Assembly: GCA_003952965.2 (NCBI GenBank)
Contig: CM025855.1
Coordinates: 5,780,383 to 5,844,382, forward strand
Reading direction: 5' to 3'
Origin: Morella rubra
Taxonomy: Eukaryota; Streptophyta; Magnoliopsida; Fagales; Myricaceae
Length of the DNA: 64,000 nt
The notes beneath the pieces were generated by a model that was not told where the DNA came from, ran no database searches, and saw only the letters and a list, made by a program, of their open reading frames with translations. Within the stretch, counting starts at the first letter, position 1; each line of letters begins with the position of its first letter. Shown one piece after another: positions 12,601 through 24,751 of this stretch. Position numbers and translations under genes: made by a program.

Positions 12601-14967
12601 CTGTAGTTTCTTTAATCCTTAAGCGTTCATCGGTTTATCTCTAGGGTCGGCAAAAACATAGTAGACCTGGCCTTCACCTGTTTTCTCTTGATGGATAAGT
12701 GAACTTAAAATTCCATTCTCACCTCAAGCCTTTTGAGGATTCTTATTTTAACTCAAGTCCTTCCCATCTGCTAGAATAATGTTAATGAATGTTGCAAAGC
12801 TGCATTCACAACATGAGAGTTAGCTTCTACTGCATTTGAACACTTTTCTGTCTCCTTTCTGCTTTCTTTCCATTCATATGAGCACCAGTTCGTATTTTAT
12901 AGCACCTGAGGAGAGAGAATCTTCATTTTTTTTGTTTCGTCTTTATTTGTCAGCCTTTTAAGTATATGTTTCATCAGACATACTATAGCATCAACTCTTT
13001 TAACATGGATTGCTAGTGCTCCCTTTCATATGTGGAACCACTCAGTAACACCGAAACAGTTACTGGCTTGAAGTGTGAACAACAGAATAAATTAAAATGT
13101 AGGAGTTGACCAACACAACTGCCTGGGATAACTGGTCAGAAGTCATCACCTGAAAAGCTTAAGAGGTTAGGGAATGGGCTGAAAACATTTATTGATCTCC
13201 TAAGTAGACTGATACTGAAAGAACATTCAAAAAGTCAAAGAACGAACAATGTCATTTGGTGGGAAGAGTTATGCATTTCTTACTTAAGAAAGGAAAATAG
13301 AAGATGGTTTTACTTTCTAAACTCTAGTTCTCTCTCTTTGAGAGTAAGTTGCTTAATCTCCAATTAGCTGAGGTGCATTATTCTCAATCACTATTCCAAC
13401 AGCTAGGCATGTTGTCTCTTGGGATGTGGTGGGTTCTCATCCATTGCCCTCAAGTACTTGCAGTGGCATGATGGAGTGTAACTTCACATCAATACACGAG
13501 CATACTTTCTGTTCCTGCCAGCTTTCAAGGTTTGGGCAGTCTGGTTAAATATGGATTCCTGACTGCCCCTTGTTCTCAATGATGAGAAGATAGCATATTT
13601 AGCGATGTAGATGTTAAAGGGAGAGAATGGGAGAGTATAGCTCTTCTCCATAGTCCACAGCTCTCTTTCAGTTTCTGTTGGCTCTTTTCTACCCTATGGC
13701 TTTTTTGAGTTCTACGGGTGTAATGCCCTCAAATTTTTGTGTGTCTCTGTTTGCCAATGGTTTTCCTCTCTCTGCTTTTTGAGATGCTAAATGACAATAG
13801 CGTCCTCAAATTGAATACTAATTGGGCAACAATTATTGAACGTGAGATGGGATTGCTGCTAATCAGCAGGACCTGTCATCTGTTTATATCTAGAGGCTAC
13901 AACTTCTATTTCCGATATGTGAGTATTAGGCACTTTAGGCTGTGCGCCTCGTATGCCCTCTTCAGAGTTTTTCTGCATAGAGCTTTCTCTTTTATGTTTT
14001 TTTGTTATGCTTTTATGAACAGTGGTTTTAACTTTAAAATACAGGCAATGCTGACATGTTATTACTTTTATATCTGCAGAGTTCACAGGTTCAGTTTCCT
14101 ACACCCTCTCAATGTGTGTACCCTCGGAGTCCAGCTATGTTTCTTGGTTTATTTGCAGCACTGGCTCTTATGATAGCTCAAATCATAATATACGTTTCAA
14201 CTGGGTGTATTTGTTGCCAAAGAAGTCCTTATCCTTCAAACTCTACTTGGAGAGTAGCACTGGTCTGCTTTGTTTTTTCCTGGTAGGTGTTTCATGTACT
14301 AAATGCTAATCAAAATCTAATTACAGTCAAAATCTTTGAGGAATTATCTCAAGGAGGACAAACAGTATCTGAATCTAAGAGCATTCTTCAATAGAGGACC
14401 TGACTCTTGAAAGGTCCAAATATAAAACCTGGATCGGTGTAACACATTGGATAAAATGGAGTTGGGTGGGTGGGTGGTGTTTTGGGGGGGGGGGGGGGGG
14501 GGGGGGGGGATTTGTGGTGGTATCAGTCACTCTTTTAGAGTTTTACGTTATACTTTGCCATTTATGTATCAATAGGTTATTAGTTGTCAATTGTGTTTTG
14601 ACTCTTTTGTAATCTGAGCAGGTTCACATTTGTCATAGCATTTCTTTTACTGCTGACTGGTGCTGCCCTCAATGATGAACATGGGGAAGAAAGCATGTAT
14701 TTTGGCAACTACTATTGTTATGTTGTGAAACCTGGAGTCTTTGCTGGAGGAGCCCTTTTATCCTTTGCAAGTTTGATTTTTGGTCTTATCTATTATCTCG
14801 CTTTAACTTCAGCAAAGAACAGTGACATCCCATGGGGCGATCCTTCGGTTCCTAGTCAAGGAGGGCAAGGAGTGATAGCTATGGGACAACCTCAATTCCC
14901 ACCTCATAGTACTCAACAACCTGTTTTTGTGCATGAAGACACGTATATCAGACGGCAATTCACGTAA
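9636..14967 (+). CDS. DUF1218 (modifying-wall-lignin type) membrane protein, copy 1
   Basis: Exons 9636-9731, 14080-14282 and 14622-14967 join through GT-AG introns (phases 0 and 2) to give 214 residues. The start MERKVVLVCG sits in a hydrophobic stretch (about 1-25) serving as signal or first membrane segment. Further membrane segments lie at about 53-74, 90-117 and 140-163, giving the four-helix plan of DUF1218. Family hallmarks seen are AAEATRIK at the end of exon 1, QCVYPRSPA, the cysteine cluster GCICC (74-78) and CYVVKPGVFAGGA. DUF1218 proteins are plant-specific and some (MWL1/2 of Arabidopsis) affect lignin in secondary walls; assigning that role here is inference. The polar C-terminal tail holds GQPQFPP. 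The first intron (4.3 kb) is swollen by a MITE and a LINE. A paralogue follows 2 kb downstream in the same direction. Confidence 0.93.
10305..10475. mobile_element. MULE-type MITE in intron 1 of DUF1218 copy 1
   Basis: 171 bp with inverted ends: GGGATAAATACAATTTAGTC on the left and GGGATAAATACAACTTCGGT as the reverse complement of the right end. It is flanked by perfect 9-bp duplications TTTTTTAAA (10296-10304 and 10476-10484). A 9-bp target duplication is the Mutator-like hallmark. It has no coding capacity. Confidence 0.8.
10560..12660 (-). mobile_element. Decayed L1-type LINE in intron 1 of DUF1218 copy 1
   Basis: Minus-strand remnants of a plant LINE ORF2, read from high to low coordinates. 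Endonuclease-like traces lie at about 12330-12660, including RDFNIV in place of the usual GDFN. The reverse transcriptase region follows with KIAENVLLAQLL near 11090, DSVEWE near 10975 and LNGILTGYFE near 10880, the last matching the plant LINE block before GLRQGDPLSPYLF. Many stops and frame changes interrupt it, so it is long dead. It contains an internal tandem duplication (11743-12232). No poly-A tail or target duplication was identified, so both ends are approximate. Confidence 0.7.
11743..12232. repeat. 240-bp tandem duplication inside the LINE
   Basis: Sequence starting GCAATAGAAGCATGCAGCCC at 11743 recurs at 11983 and runs on through TAGTGCTACAGAATGAAGGG in both. The two units are nearly identical apart from a short extra piece in the second. 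Confidence 0.9.
14484..14509 (+). repeat. Poly-G run in intron 2 of DUF1218 copy 1
   Basis: 26 consecutive G bases, 200 bp into a 339-bp intron. Length may be unreliable in sequencing. Confidence 0.85.
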
Positions 14968-16652
14968 TCGGTAGTCTTTTGTTCAAACAGCAGCATTTGG
15001 TGAATTGTGGCCCTATCATCAGATGATAATATACCTCAATCAGTCTTCAAAAAGGATGATCTTGTTGGCCGACTGGAAACAAGAGGTTTGCTTCGATCAG
15101 ATGCTGTTCTTGGCCAGCATCAGGAAGATCTTTTAATCTGTTTATCACTCAGTTTAGTTCCTTAGGCTGTATATGTTCATATAAAACGGAGAATATTTCA
15201 ATGAGTTGGATGGATCCTTTAAAGAAAGAAGTATACTTTTTGGCCTTTAGTTTTGATGTGGTTCAGAATATGCCTACATCAATGAGCAGGAGTAATTTAC
15301 ACGCCATTGAAGATACTGAACAATGAACATCCCTAGGTCGATTTGGTGTTTGATTTCATGGGCTCGGTCCATCGAAATAAAAGTGACCCACCTCATAAAA
15401 GTAAAAAATAAATAAAAATGTAATTTTTAATTAAAATTAAATGTTGAAAAAAGATTAAAGGATTCAGTTTCATGTGCTTGGTTAAATGTTTTCGATTTCA
15501 TGGGCTTGACTAGATTAGGGTTAAAAATAAAAACCTCTCACCCTCAACAGTCTCTTACTCACGCTCAGCCAGTGAATTTTCAGTTTCATATTTCGATCTC
15601 AATACCCTAGATTTTTTTTTTGCGAGTTCCTTTGGTTTATAGATTAAGTCACTTTAAATTTTGGGGCCCTAGCAAATCGATTAGCTCGACAAACCACTGA
15701 TCAAGATATTAGAGGTCGGTTCGATCGATGGTGACCTTTGACCTTCTAGTAATTAACCCTAATTGAACAGAGGAGGTCTATTATTACTTGATAACAATCT
15801 CGTTGCAGAGAAAAGTTAGGGATAACAAATCAACTATTGCATACAAACAAGAAAGCACTACCTCGTATAAAGACATGAATACTTGTAGTCAAAATGCTGT
15901 TATTCTTGTCTTCCACATCTGTAATGCCACCAGCAACGTCGATGACTCTGGATATTAATCCCTTTAGTCCTTAATCCCCACCTCAAGTATAAATCAGGAC
16001 ATTATTTTTTAAACTTTTTTAAAGATATTTCTAACCGGTGAATTTCTTTTAATCTTAGTTTTCTCTTTTCAATGCTGAAAGATAGAAATTCTGTTATGTG
16101 GTAAAATTAAATATATGAATTTACGAGTAATAACTGCTATGTGGATTTTTTTTTTACCTTTCAGTTTCAACTTTGTTATTATATTTAAATAACAACCAAT
16201 CTGAAAGTGAAAATCCATATAAAATCCACCCCCCCCCAAAAAAAAACAAAATCCATATAAAATAGTCACCAAAAAACCAACAAAATAAAAATTGTAATTG
16301 CAGAAAGATAGGGAACCTGTGGACAAAAAACAACACATGAAGGTATCAGGAACGTAAAGGTCGACGCAAAAAAGGTATCAAGAGTGTAAGTAACCGACGA
16401 AAAGACCAACAACGTAGGACAAGAAAAAAATTATGGCTTCTAGATCATTCAATTATTAATTTTTTTTTGTCCAAATTTAGATGGTCTAATTAAAAAAATA
16501 TAAATAATAATAAATAATATAGGACTCAAACTGCAAGAGCAACATTAAATATTTTAAGATTTATACTTTGTGTTTTCGAAAAAATTAAAGAAAAAATCAT
16601 TTTTGAGGAGTCAAATTAGTAAATCGGAAGCTTCTATAAAAAAATAAAAAAT

Positions 16653-16686
<34 letters not shown>

Positions 16687-17018
16687 GAAAAATTCGAAAA
16701 TTACTTTTTTCCCCCTTAAGTTTTGGGAGGATTGAGAGGTCACGGGCCCCACTAACCCACGTCTTCGCCTTGGTCGCTATCCTAACACAACTAATATAAT
16801 ATTTCTATCACAAATTACGTTAGTTGTATTGCTGTCACTACAAATTTCAGAACATTGCTCATTCGGCCACACCCTTTTATATTTCGCCTCAGATCATATT
16901 GGACCGCCCTAATTTCACAACTCAACTCAATTCAACAGTACTTTTAACAACTTTTTAGCCTGAGCCTCTCTTTTGCAAATTTAACAGATTTTTCAATACT
17001 TGTGGAAAGAGAGAGTTT
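14968..17018. other. Spacer between the two DUF1218 genes
   Basis: It begins with the 3' UTR of copy 1 and is AT-rich in the middle, with an (AAAAAT)n stretch at about 16637-16690. No gene was recognised. The last few hundred bases should hold the promoter and 5' UTR of copy 2. Confidence 0.5.
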
Positions 17019-19697
17019 ATGGAGACGAAGGTCGTCGCAATTCCCCTTGTCGTGGCATTCTTCGGCATAATATCAGCTGCTGCTGGTTTTGCTGCTGAGG
17101 CTACAAGAATTAAGGTAAACCAAAATACCATAATTTTTCCTCTATTTTTTTTTTTTTTTTTTCTTAATCAAACATGTTTGCACCACAAATCGTGCCCATT
17201 TGACGCTTGACTGCTCTGCTTCTATCCAAGTGATGACAACGAATTAGAAGCTTAATTAATGCTGAAAGTGTTATGTAAATTGACAGTTTTCTCATGGTCA
17301 AAACAGTCTTTTATTAAATGTATTTTTTCATTTTAGAATTGTTGCAGCAACTTGATTAATTCAGGAATGACGTGAAGCTGAATAGAAAGTGGGTGGAAGG
17401 TGCTGGTGGCTTTTGGAACAAGTGGAGATAGACGCTGAGCTGTAAGACAGTTTTTCGGTTATCTGGGTTAGCCTTGGGTCAGCCTGGCGAGTTTCTACAG
17501 CCTTCGTATACCCATTCCAGAAAAGATGCCCAACAGTAAATCTAACCTGTTTTTACCAAGATACCCTCACAAAAACAGACTAGAACCTGGGAAAAAGAAT
17601 TCACATCATTCACCAAGGGGATTCACGTACCTTGACCGAAAGAACTTCAAAAACTCCTCTCTACCGAAAAATCCCGATTTTCTCTCTACCTGCGGAAATA
17701 AGATCTGATTGCATCTTGTTGTGAGAGTTGATTTGCTTCCCTCTGGTGGAAGGTTTTAAGTGGTGTAGACTGTTGATCGTTGGGTTTCTTGTTCCCACTC
17801 GGGTGTTGATTCGATCGTGACATTGTGAAGACGAATCTTGAGAAGTTGATCAAGACTGGTTGCTGCCAAGTGTTTTCTGAGGAAGAATCGAAGGGTTGAC
17901 GAGTTCGTCGACGTCCACTATTGCTGATCAGAGTTGCTGGTCAAAGAAATTAGGTGCTGGGCACCGTCTTAAGAGAAGCCTATCTTGGGAGGCTTTACGG
18001 AAGTATTGGGGATCTGGGAAATGAAAGGGATTTTCATATTGATCACCTTTGTGTAAAGTTTTCAAGTATAAAGTGGATCGACTGGTGTGGCATTCGCACA
18101 CTCGGACTGTTTTTTTCTCTTGGGGAAAATATCCTCAAGTGATTTTTCACTTCGTCAACAAAAATCTTGGTGTTGATTCTAGTTCTTGTTTATCTTAAAT
18201 CTTGTTTTAACTAACTCATATTGTGATTACCATTTTGCAGATCTAAAGTGCTACAGACGTGAGCTTTTACAAGCAAATTGGTTGCTGTTGGTTGAAATTG
18301 ATAATTGATCTAAGTTACGTGTTTTGGATTGGGTTTGTGAGTTGAATGTGTTGGAATCTTGGTGATTGTGTTGCTGATTGAATTACCTTAGTTTTGATTC
18401 TTTAGTATTGCTGTTAACAAACTTGCTTTAATTACTGTGTTGCTGAAATCTTTACTATAGTGTTGCGCGTTACAAGGTAGGAAAAATCTGCATATGTTGT
18501 GTTGGTATTGTTGCTGAAAATTACAGTGTTTCTTGATTGATTAGTTGCTGTGATTCACTCTTAGTTTGAGGTTATAGTTACTGATCATATCTTGCTGCTG
18601 CCACTCTACTATTGTTAATAGATTGTGATTATCTAGCTATTTCCATTTGCTGAAATATTTGCTTGACTTTGTAAGTTTCTGTTGTTCAGTTCACTGATAA
18701 TAGTTGATTGACTGTGTGTTAATTGATTCTACTTTTCTGTGGTCTATACAAAGAGTAGATTAATTTTTATAATACCTATTCACCCCCCTCTAGGTATAGT
18801 TTAGGGTCTAAACGTACTTTCAAATGCGTGCAGTATTTCTACATTCTATTGTTCTTTGCCAGGTTTTGTCCTTCAATTCTGGGGTGGAAGCTCATGTGAT
18901 GCTCTGAATTTACAGATTACTTTTATTTGCGCAGGCTTGTCAGGTTGACATTTATGGGTTTGAATATGCTTGCCCTCAGAGTCCTGCTACGATCCTTGGT
19001 GTAACTGCAGCACTGGCTCTAAAGATAGCAACAATAATCATATTTGTTTCAACTGGGTGCATGTGTTGCAGAAGAAGTGATTCTCCAAACTCTACAAAGG
19101 TTCCAGCAGTAATTTTCTGTGCTTTCTGCTGGTAAGTTTCGATCGTATATATGCTAATTTATCTTTAATGGGGAACAATCATTGTCTGAATTTAAAAGCA
19201 TTCTTCAATAGAGTACCTGCCCTTTGCCAAGCCCAAAATATAGAACCCCGGCTGGCTTGGTGGAATATTGATATTTGGGATGGAGGGAGAAAACAAGTTG
19301 ATTCTGATCATGTATAAGTGCAGTTGATGGCTGAAAAATTCCTTTAGATCAAGGAGATTTTATAGGCCATATTGTTTGGATAAAAAAAGAAGGTATAAAC
19401 GGCTGCATTGGTTAATTTTCAATTGATCACAAGTGCATTTCACCCTCGACCAGGATCACGTTTGTGGTAGCGTCTATTTTGTTACTGGCTGGGGCTGCAA
19501 TTAATCAGATCCATGGGCGCACTGTCTGCTATGTCGTGAAGCCTGGAGTCTTTGTTGGAGGTGCCGTTTTGTCCCTTGCGAGTGTGACTCTTGGTATCAT
19601 CTCTTACTTCATCTTAATTTCAGCAGAGAGAAGTAACCTCAGTTCCCACAAAGGAGAGACAGCCATGGGACAACCTCAGTTCCCACAAGTTATATGA
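17019..19697 (+). CDS. DUF1218 (modifying-wall-lignin type) membrane protein, copy 2
   Basis: Exons 17019-17114, 18935-19131 and 19454-19697 join with GT-AG introns in the same phases (0 and 2) as copy 1, giving 178 residues. Exon 1 encodes METKVVAIPLVVAFFGIISA and ends in AAEATRIK exactly as in copy 1. Exon 2 has ACPQSPATILG and the cysteine cluster GCMCC; exon 3 has CYVVKPGVFVGGAVLSLASV. Four hydrophobic segments are expected, as in copy 1. The protein is 36 residues shorter: the loop after membrane segment 3 lacks the DEHGEE-type stretch and the tail ends GQPQFPQVI. The shared plan and orientation point to tandem duplication. A 1.56-kb solo LTR makes up most of intron 1. A wall-related role is inferred from the family only. 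Confidence 0.92.
17263..18822 (+). mobile_element. Solo LTR (copia, SIRE-like) in intron 1 of DUF1218 copy 2
   Basis: 1560 bp with inverted ends TGAAAGT...ACTTTCA and 5-bp target duplications AATGC (17258-17262 and 18823-18827). The stretch near the right end, ACCTATTCACCCCCCTCTAG, resembles the LTR end of the copia element at 50.7-59.1 kb. No internal coding region is present, as expected after recombination between two LTRs. Confidence 0.8.
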
Positions 19698-20107
19698 TTG
19701 GTTCTTATGGTTGTACAGCATATAGGGGATATTTTCTTTAATCACATTCGATGCCGTGTGTTGGCATCTGCAGAAACTTTTAATTATCTTTCGACAATAT
19801 TGAACTGTAGGCGATCACAAACCTTTTGGCCCATGGTTGCCATAATTTACCAAAAATGGCATGCTACGTGAAGGAAATGAAGCCTGCATGTGAAATACCG
19901 ACAGAAGTGAGCAATCAAACTCTGCAAGAAAATCCCTGCACAAAAAAGTCACAAGGTCAAGCCGAGTATTGGGTGTTTCTTTTAGAGTTTGATCGCTGCC
20001 TAAACTTACAGCTACCTTTGTCTTTTTTTTTTTTGTTTTTTTAAAGAAATTTCATGAATTTCATTTCTCATACTGGGGATCATATAAGTGCTAAGTACAT
20101 ACGGACC

Positions 20108-20342
20108 TATTAGCCTAAATAAAATTTTAGCCAACGAGCAGACCTCTACACAGTAGCTTTCCACGTCAACACAGGGTCTAGAGCCTTCCACAGCTATCAC
20201 GTGACAAATTCTGTTACGTCTTGTAACAAACTTGCTTTTGGAAAATTCTTTATTGATTCGATTGTACAGTGTGTATATAAAATATACGCACCTCTCTTGT
20301 AATGATTGACAAAGGAATACAATATTCTCTCATATTCAAACA
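20108..20342 (+). repeat. 5' LTR of copia element
   Basis: 235 bp, starts TATTAGCCTAAATA and ends ATTCAAACA. It contains the TATATAAAATATACGCACC promoter-like block near 20275. Confidence 0.9.
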
Positions 20343-20354
20343 TGGTATCAGAGC
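20343..20354 (+). other. Primer-binding site (initiator-Met tRNA)
   Basis: TGGTATCAGAGC immediately follows the 5' LTR. Confidence 0.88.
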
Positions 20355-20395
20355 ACATAGACTCATCGTCTCTCTGATTCCTTCATTCCTTCTTC

Positions 20396-21290
20396 ATGGC
20401 TGCTCAATCATCTTCTTCTCCTCCTCCTTCTATTCCCTCTTCTCTTTCTCATATTATTACCATCAAACTCACCTCAGAAAACTATCTTCTTCGAAGAGTT
20501 CAGATCTCTGCATATCTACGGGGCCAAGATTTGTTCGAGTTTGTTGATGGAACTCTCACAGTTCCTGCAGAGTTTCTTCCTGTTGAGGGCACTGCACCTC
20601 CCAAACCAAACCCAGCCCTCCTAGTCTGGCGACGTACAGACCAACTTGTTCTGAGTGCTCTTTTCTCTTCACTCACAGAGTCCATCATTGGTCATGTGAT
20701 TGTTGCCTAAACTTCTTGTGCACTTTAGGTCAGCTTGGAGTCCATGTTCAGCTCTCATTCTCAGGCTAAGGAATTTCAGATTCGTTTCCAGCTTATGAAT
20801 CTCTCCCAAGGTGACCAGAATATTTCTGATTATTTCAGCAAAGTTCGCACTCTTGCTGCCACTAGAAATCCCCTTCCTGACAAGGAATTTGTGACTTATT
20901 TGCTCACTGGTCTTGGACCAGCTTATGAGTCCTTCATCACCTCGGTGACAACGCGTGCAGAACCTGTCTCCTCACTTGAGCTTTATCAACTTTTGCTCAT
21001 TCATGAGAGTCAACTCTCTCATGCCTCCCTGAGTTCCTCTTTTGAATCCTCTGCTCACTTCAGTGCTGGTGAAAATCGTGATCAAAGAGGCAGAGGATGT
21101 AACGGTCGTAATGGACGTGGTCGTGGCCGCTCCAATCACAACGGAGGTCACAATGGTGGTCGTTCTCCTACCTTTCAAAATGGCTCTCAACCCACCTATA
21201 ACTCAAATTGCCCTACCAGTCAAGTCTGCAACAAACAGGGACATGTTGCTCTACAATGTTACTATCGCTTTGACCATTCTTACTAATATA
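20396..21290 (+). pseudogene. Copia gag region
   Basis: Starts MAAQSSSSPP with the copia gag feature LTSENYLLRRVQI. It continues with FQIRFQLMNLSQGDQNISDY and YLLTGLGPAYESFITSV. A glycine/arginine-rich stretch precedes a zinc knuckle trace (CNKQGHVALQCYYRFDHSY). Broken in this copy. Confidence 0.85.
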
Positions 21291-21299
21291 ACCCTCCTC

Positions 21300-24200
21300 G
21301 TTCCTTCTTTGCCAATTACACAGCACCTTCCTCTTTTTCTGATGCCAGTTGGTACCCAAACTCTATTGCCACACATCATATTACCAATGATCTCAACCAT
21401 CTGAATATTTCCTCTGAACAATACTCTGGTGGTGAACGTATTAGAGTGGGTGATGGAACCGGGCTTCCCATTCAGCATATTGGTGACTTTTCCTTCTTTG
21501 TCAACTCTGCCTCTTTTACTCTTCACAATTTACTTCATGTTCTTGCTATCACCAAGAATCTTGTGTCTGTCCTTCAGTTTTGCATTAATAATTCATGTTA
21601 TTTTGAATTTCATTATACTCATTTCTCTGTGAAGGACAAGCTGACAGGGAAGACCTTCCTCACCGGTCCCACCCGTGATGGTCTATATCAGTTTCCTTGT
21701 ACGTTGACCTCTCCTCCACCGTCCACTCATATTGGCGAACGTACCTCCTTTCCTCAATGGCATCTTCGGCTTGGTCATCCCTCCTTGGAGCTTGTCTCTC
21801 GCATTTTGTACACCAATAGCCTCCCTTGTTCTTCTGCTGCGTCTTCCTTCAAATGTGCTGTTTGTCCTCTTGCCAAGAGCCACCAGCTACCTTTTAGTCC
21901 TAGTTTTACGAAAACTTCTTGTCCTTTACAGCTTGTATGTGCTGATGTTTGGGGTCCAACCCCTTATGTGTCCAGACAAGGCTATCATTATTATGTTTCC
22001 TTTTTGGACCATTTTACTCTGTTTACTTGGTTATTTCCCCTTCACTTAAAATATGATGTTTCTCACACTTTTACTTATTTTCTCTCTTATGCTAAACGAT
22101 TCTTTAATACTAAGTTAATCATCCTACAAACTGATGGTGGTGGAGAGTTTTGTTCTCTCACCTCTCTGTGCATAAAACTTGGTATTTCTCATCGCTTTTC
22201 TTACCCCCATACCCATCAGCAAAACGGTCTCATTGAACGAAAACATCAACACATGGTCGAAACAAGCCTTGCTTTGCTTGCTCATGCATCACTCCCTTTT
22301 CGGTACTGGGCTGATGCTTTTGAGACTGCCTCCTACCTTATCAACCTACTCCCTACACCTGTCCTCAACCAAAAATCACCTTATTTTTTGGCTCACCAAA
22401 AGGACCGTGACTACACATCCCTTAAAGTTTTCAGTTGTGAATGTTGGCCTAACCTACGACCCTACAGTCCTCACAAGATGGCTTTTCGGTCTAAGTCTTC
22501 CCTCTTCCTTGGTTATAGTTCTTCTCATAAGGGGTACAAATGTCTTGACACCATCACTGATAGACTTTACATCTCACGTGATGTTATCTTTAATGAGTCT
22601 TCTTTTCCCTTTTCAAAATCTACCGCTCCTTTATGTCAGCCTCCACCTTTATCTCCTTCGGTTTCTCTTCCTATTTTTCAGCCCTCTATTTTAGGCCCTG
22701 CTCCCTCTCTGCGTCCTACTCCTTCCAATTTGTCGGCCTCTTCTACGACGCCTCCTACTCCTCTTCCTTCCCGTACTACCAATTCTTCTCGGTCTCCTCC
22801 AAACCCTCTTCCATCTTCCTTACCTCCTTCCTCTCCTCTCGTACCTCCTCGGTCACCAATTATTACAAGAGCTCAAACCAACTCCTCTCGCCCTCGTCAA
22901 CTTATTGATGGCACGATTCTTTATCCCTCTCAGTGTTGTCTCACCACCTCTGCCACTGTTCCAGATGACCCTTCCTCCTATACTATTGCCTCTAGGTACC
23001 CTGAATGGTGTACGACCATGTCAACATAGTTTGATGCCCTTCTTAAGAATCGGACTTGGTCTCTTGTTCCTTCCAATTCCTCCTTTAATGTAGTTGGTTG
23101 CAGGTAGGTGTTTTGCACCAAATTAAGAGCCGATGGTTCTCTAGAGCGTCACAAGGCAAGGCTTGTTGCCAAAGGCTTCCACCAGCAGCCTGGCGTTGAC
23201 TACAACGAAACTTTTAGTCCTGTTGTCAAGCCTTCTACCATTTGCCTTGTTATCTCTCTTGCAGTGGCTCGTGGGTGGTGTCTTCGGCAACTAGACATCC
23301 AAAATGCTTTTTTGCATGGTCTCCTCACTGAGTCGGTCTATATACAGCAGCCGCAGGGTTTTGTTGACTCGGTATATCCTCATCATATCTGCAAGCTCCA
23401 CAAAGCCATTTATGGCCTCAAGCAAGCCCCCTGGGCTTGGTTTGCTCAGCTCAGTTCCTGGCTTCTTGGATATGGATTTCTTGCCTCTGCTGCCGATCCT
23501 TCTTTGTTTATTTTAAATCGGGGTGCCCTTCACATGTATGTCCTCATCTATGTGGATGACATTGTCATCACCTCTTCTCTGCCCTCTGCTGGCGATGCTC
23601 TTTTTCCTGCTATGGGTGTCGTCTTTCCCCCTAAAAGATTTGGGCAAACTCTCCTATTTTCTTGGTCTTGAGGTTGATTACGTTAATGGTGGTCTTCTTC
23701 TTTCTCAGAGGAAATACATCCATGACCTTTTTTGCCGTTGCAACATGCTCTCTGCTAACATTATTTCCTCGCCCATGTCTGCCTCCACCAAGTTATCTAC
23801 ATTTGACTCTCCTGCCTTTACTGATATCACTCTTTTTCGCAGTGTGGTTGGGGGGCTCCAGTATCTCTCCCTGACATGCCCAGACATCTCTTTTGCAGTG
23901 AACCGTGTTTGCCAGTTCATGCATCAGCCGAAGCTTCCTCATTGGATTGTAGTAAAACGCATCCTTCGTTACTTGAAGGCCTCCATCAATCACGGCCTCT
24001 TCTTTGCTTCTAGCTCTGGCTTTCATCTCCAAGCCTACTTTGATGCTGACTGGGACGACTGTCCTGATGACCGTTGGTCCACTAGGGGGTTTTACATCTT
24101 TCTTGGCCCCCATCTTATCTCTTGGAGTTCTCACAAGCAGCGCACTGTGGCTCGTTCCAGCACCAAGGCGGAATACAAATCCCTTGCCAACACTGTTGCC

Positions 24201-24500
24201 GAACTCATCTGGCTTCAGACTCTTCTACATGATCTTGGAATATCTCCGCCTCATCCGCCTACTCTATGGTGTGACAGTCTTGGTGCGACTTACCTCATGG
24301 AGAATCCTATTTTTCATTCCCGCACAAAACACATTGATATTGACTTTCATTTTGTCCGTGATCGAGTTGCTGCTTGTACTCTTCATGTCTCCTACTACAG
24401 TAGTAAAGATCAACTTGCTGATGTCTTTACTAAGTCTCTGGTTGCTGATCGTTGTGCTTTTCTTCGTTCGAGTCTCATTGTGGTTGACACCCCATTGGAC
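21300..24500 (+). pseudogene. Copia pol region: protease, integrase, RT, RNase H
   Basis: Integrase zinc-binding start HLRLGHPSLELV and CAVCPLAKSHQLPF (about 21760-21890). The catalytic core has CADVWGPTP, LQTDGGGEFCSL and HTHQQNGLIERKHQH (about 21940-22260). RT (about 23140-23700) has [32 protein letters not shown] and IYVDDIVIT. RNase H (about 24020-24400) has SSTKAEYKSLANTVAELIWL and DVFTKSL. Long open stretches remain, consistent with moderate age. Confidence 0.9.
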
Positions 24501-24511
24501 TCGCGGGGGCG

Positions 24512-24746
24512 TATTAGCCTAAATAAACTTTTAGCCAATGAGCAGACCTTTACACAACAGCTTTCCACGTCAACACGGGGTCTAGAGCCTTCCATAGCTA
24601 TCATGTAACAAATTCTGTTACGTTTTGTAACAACCTTGCTTTTGGAATATTCTTGATTGATTCGGATGTACAGTGTGTATATAAAATATACGCACCTCTC
24701 TTGTAATGATTGAGAAAGGAATACAATATTCTCTCATATTCAAACA
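24512..24746 (+). repeat. 3' LTR of copia element
   Basis: 235-bp direct repeat of 20108-20342 with about 16 differences. Preceded by the G-rich tract. Confidence 0.9.
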
Positions 24747-24751
24747 AGACC

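Larger units (their letters stand above)
20108..24746 (+). mobile_element. Ty1/copia LTR retrotransposon (fossil, nearly full length)
   Basis: 4.6-kb element with 235-bp LTRs (20108-20342 and 24512-24746), a Met-tRNA primer site directly after the left LTR and a G-rich tract (GACTCGCGGGGGCG) before the right one. Flanks are GGACC and AGACC, an imperfect 5-bp target duplication. Part order is gag, protease, integrase, RT, RNase H, which is the copia order. About 16 of 235 LTR positions differ by eye (about 93% identity), suggesting an insertion a few million years old under usual plant rates. It is broken in about five places. Clade is not certain. Confidence 0.93.

Noticed and set aside
21042-22908. 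Alternative-frame open frames in the copia element at 20.1-24.7 kb
   Set aside because: They are shadows of gag and pol; their composition follows the main frame.
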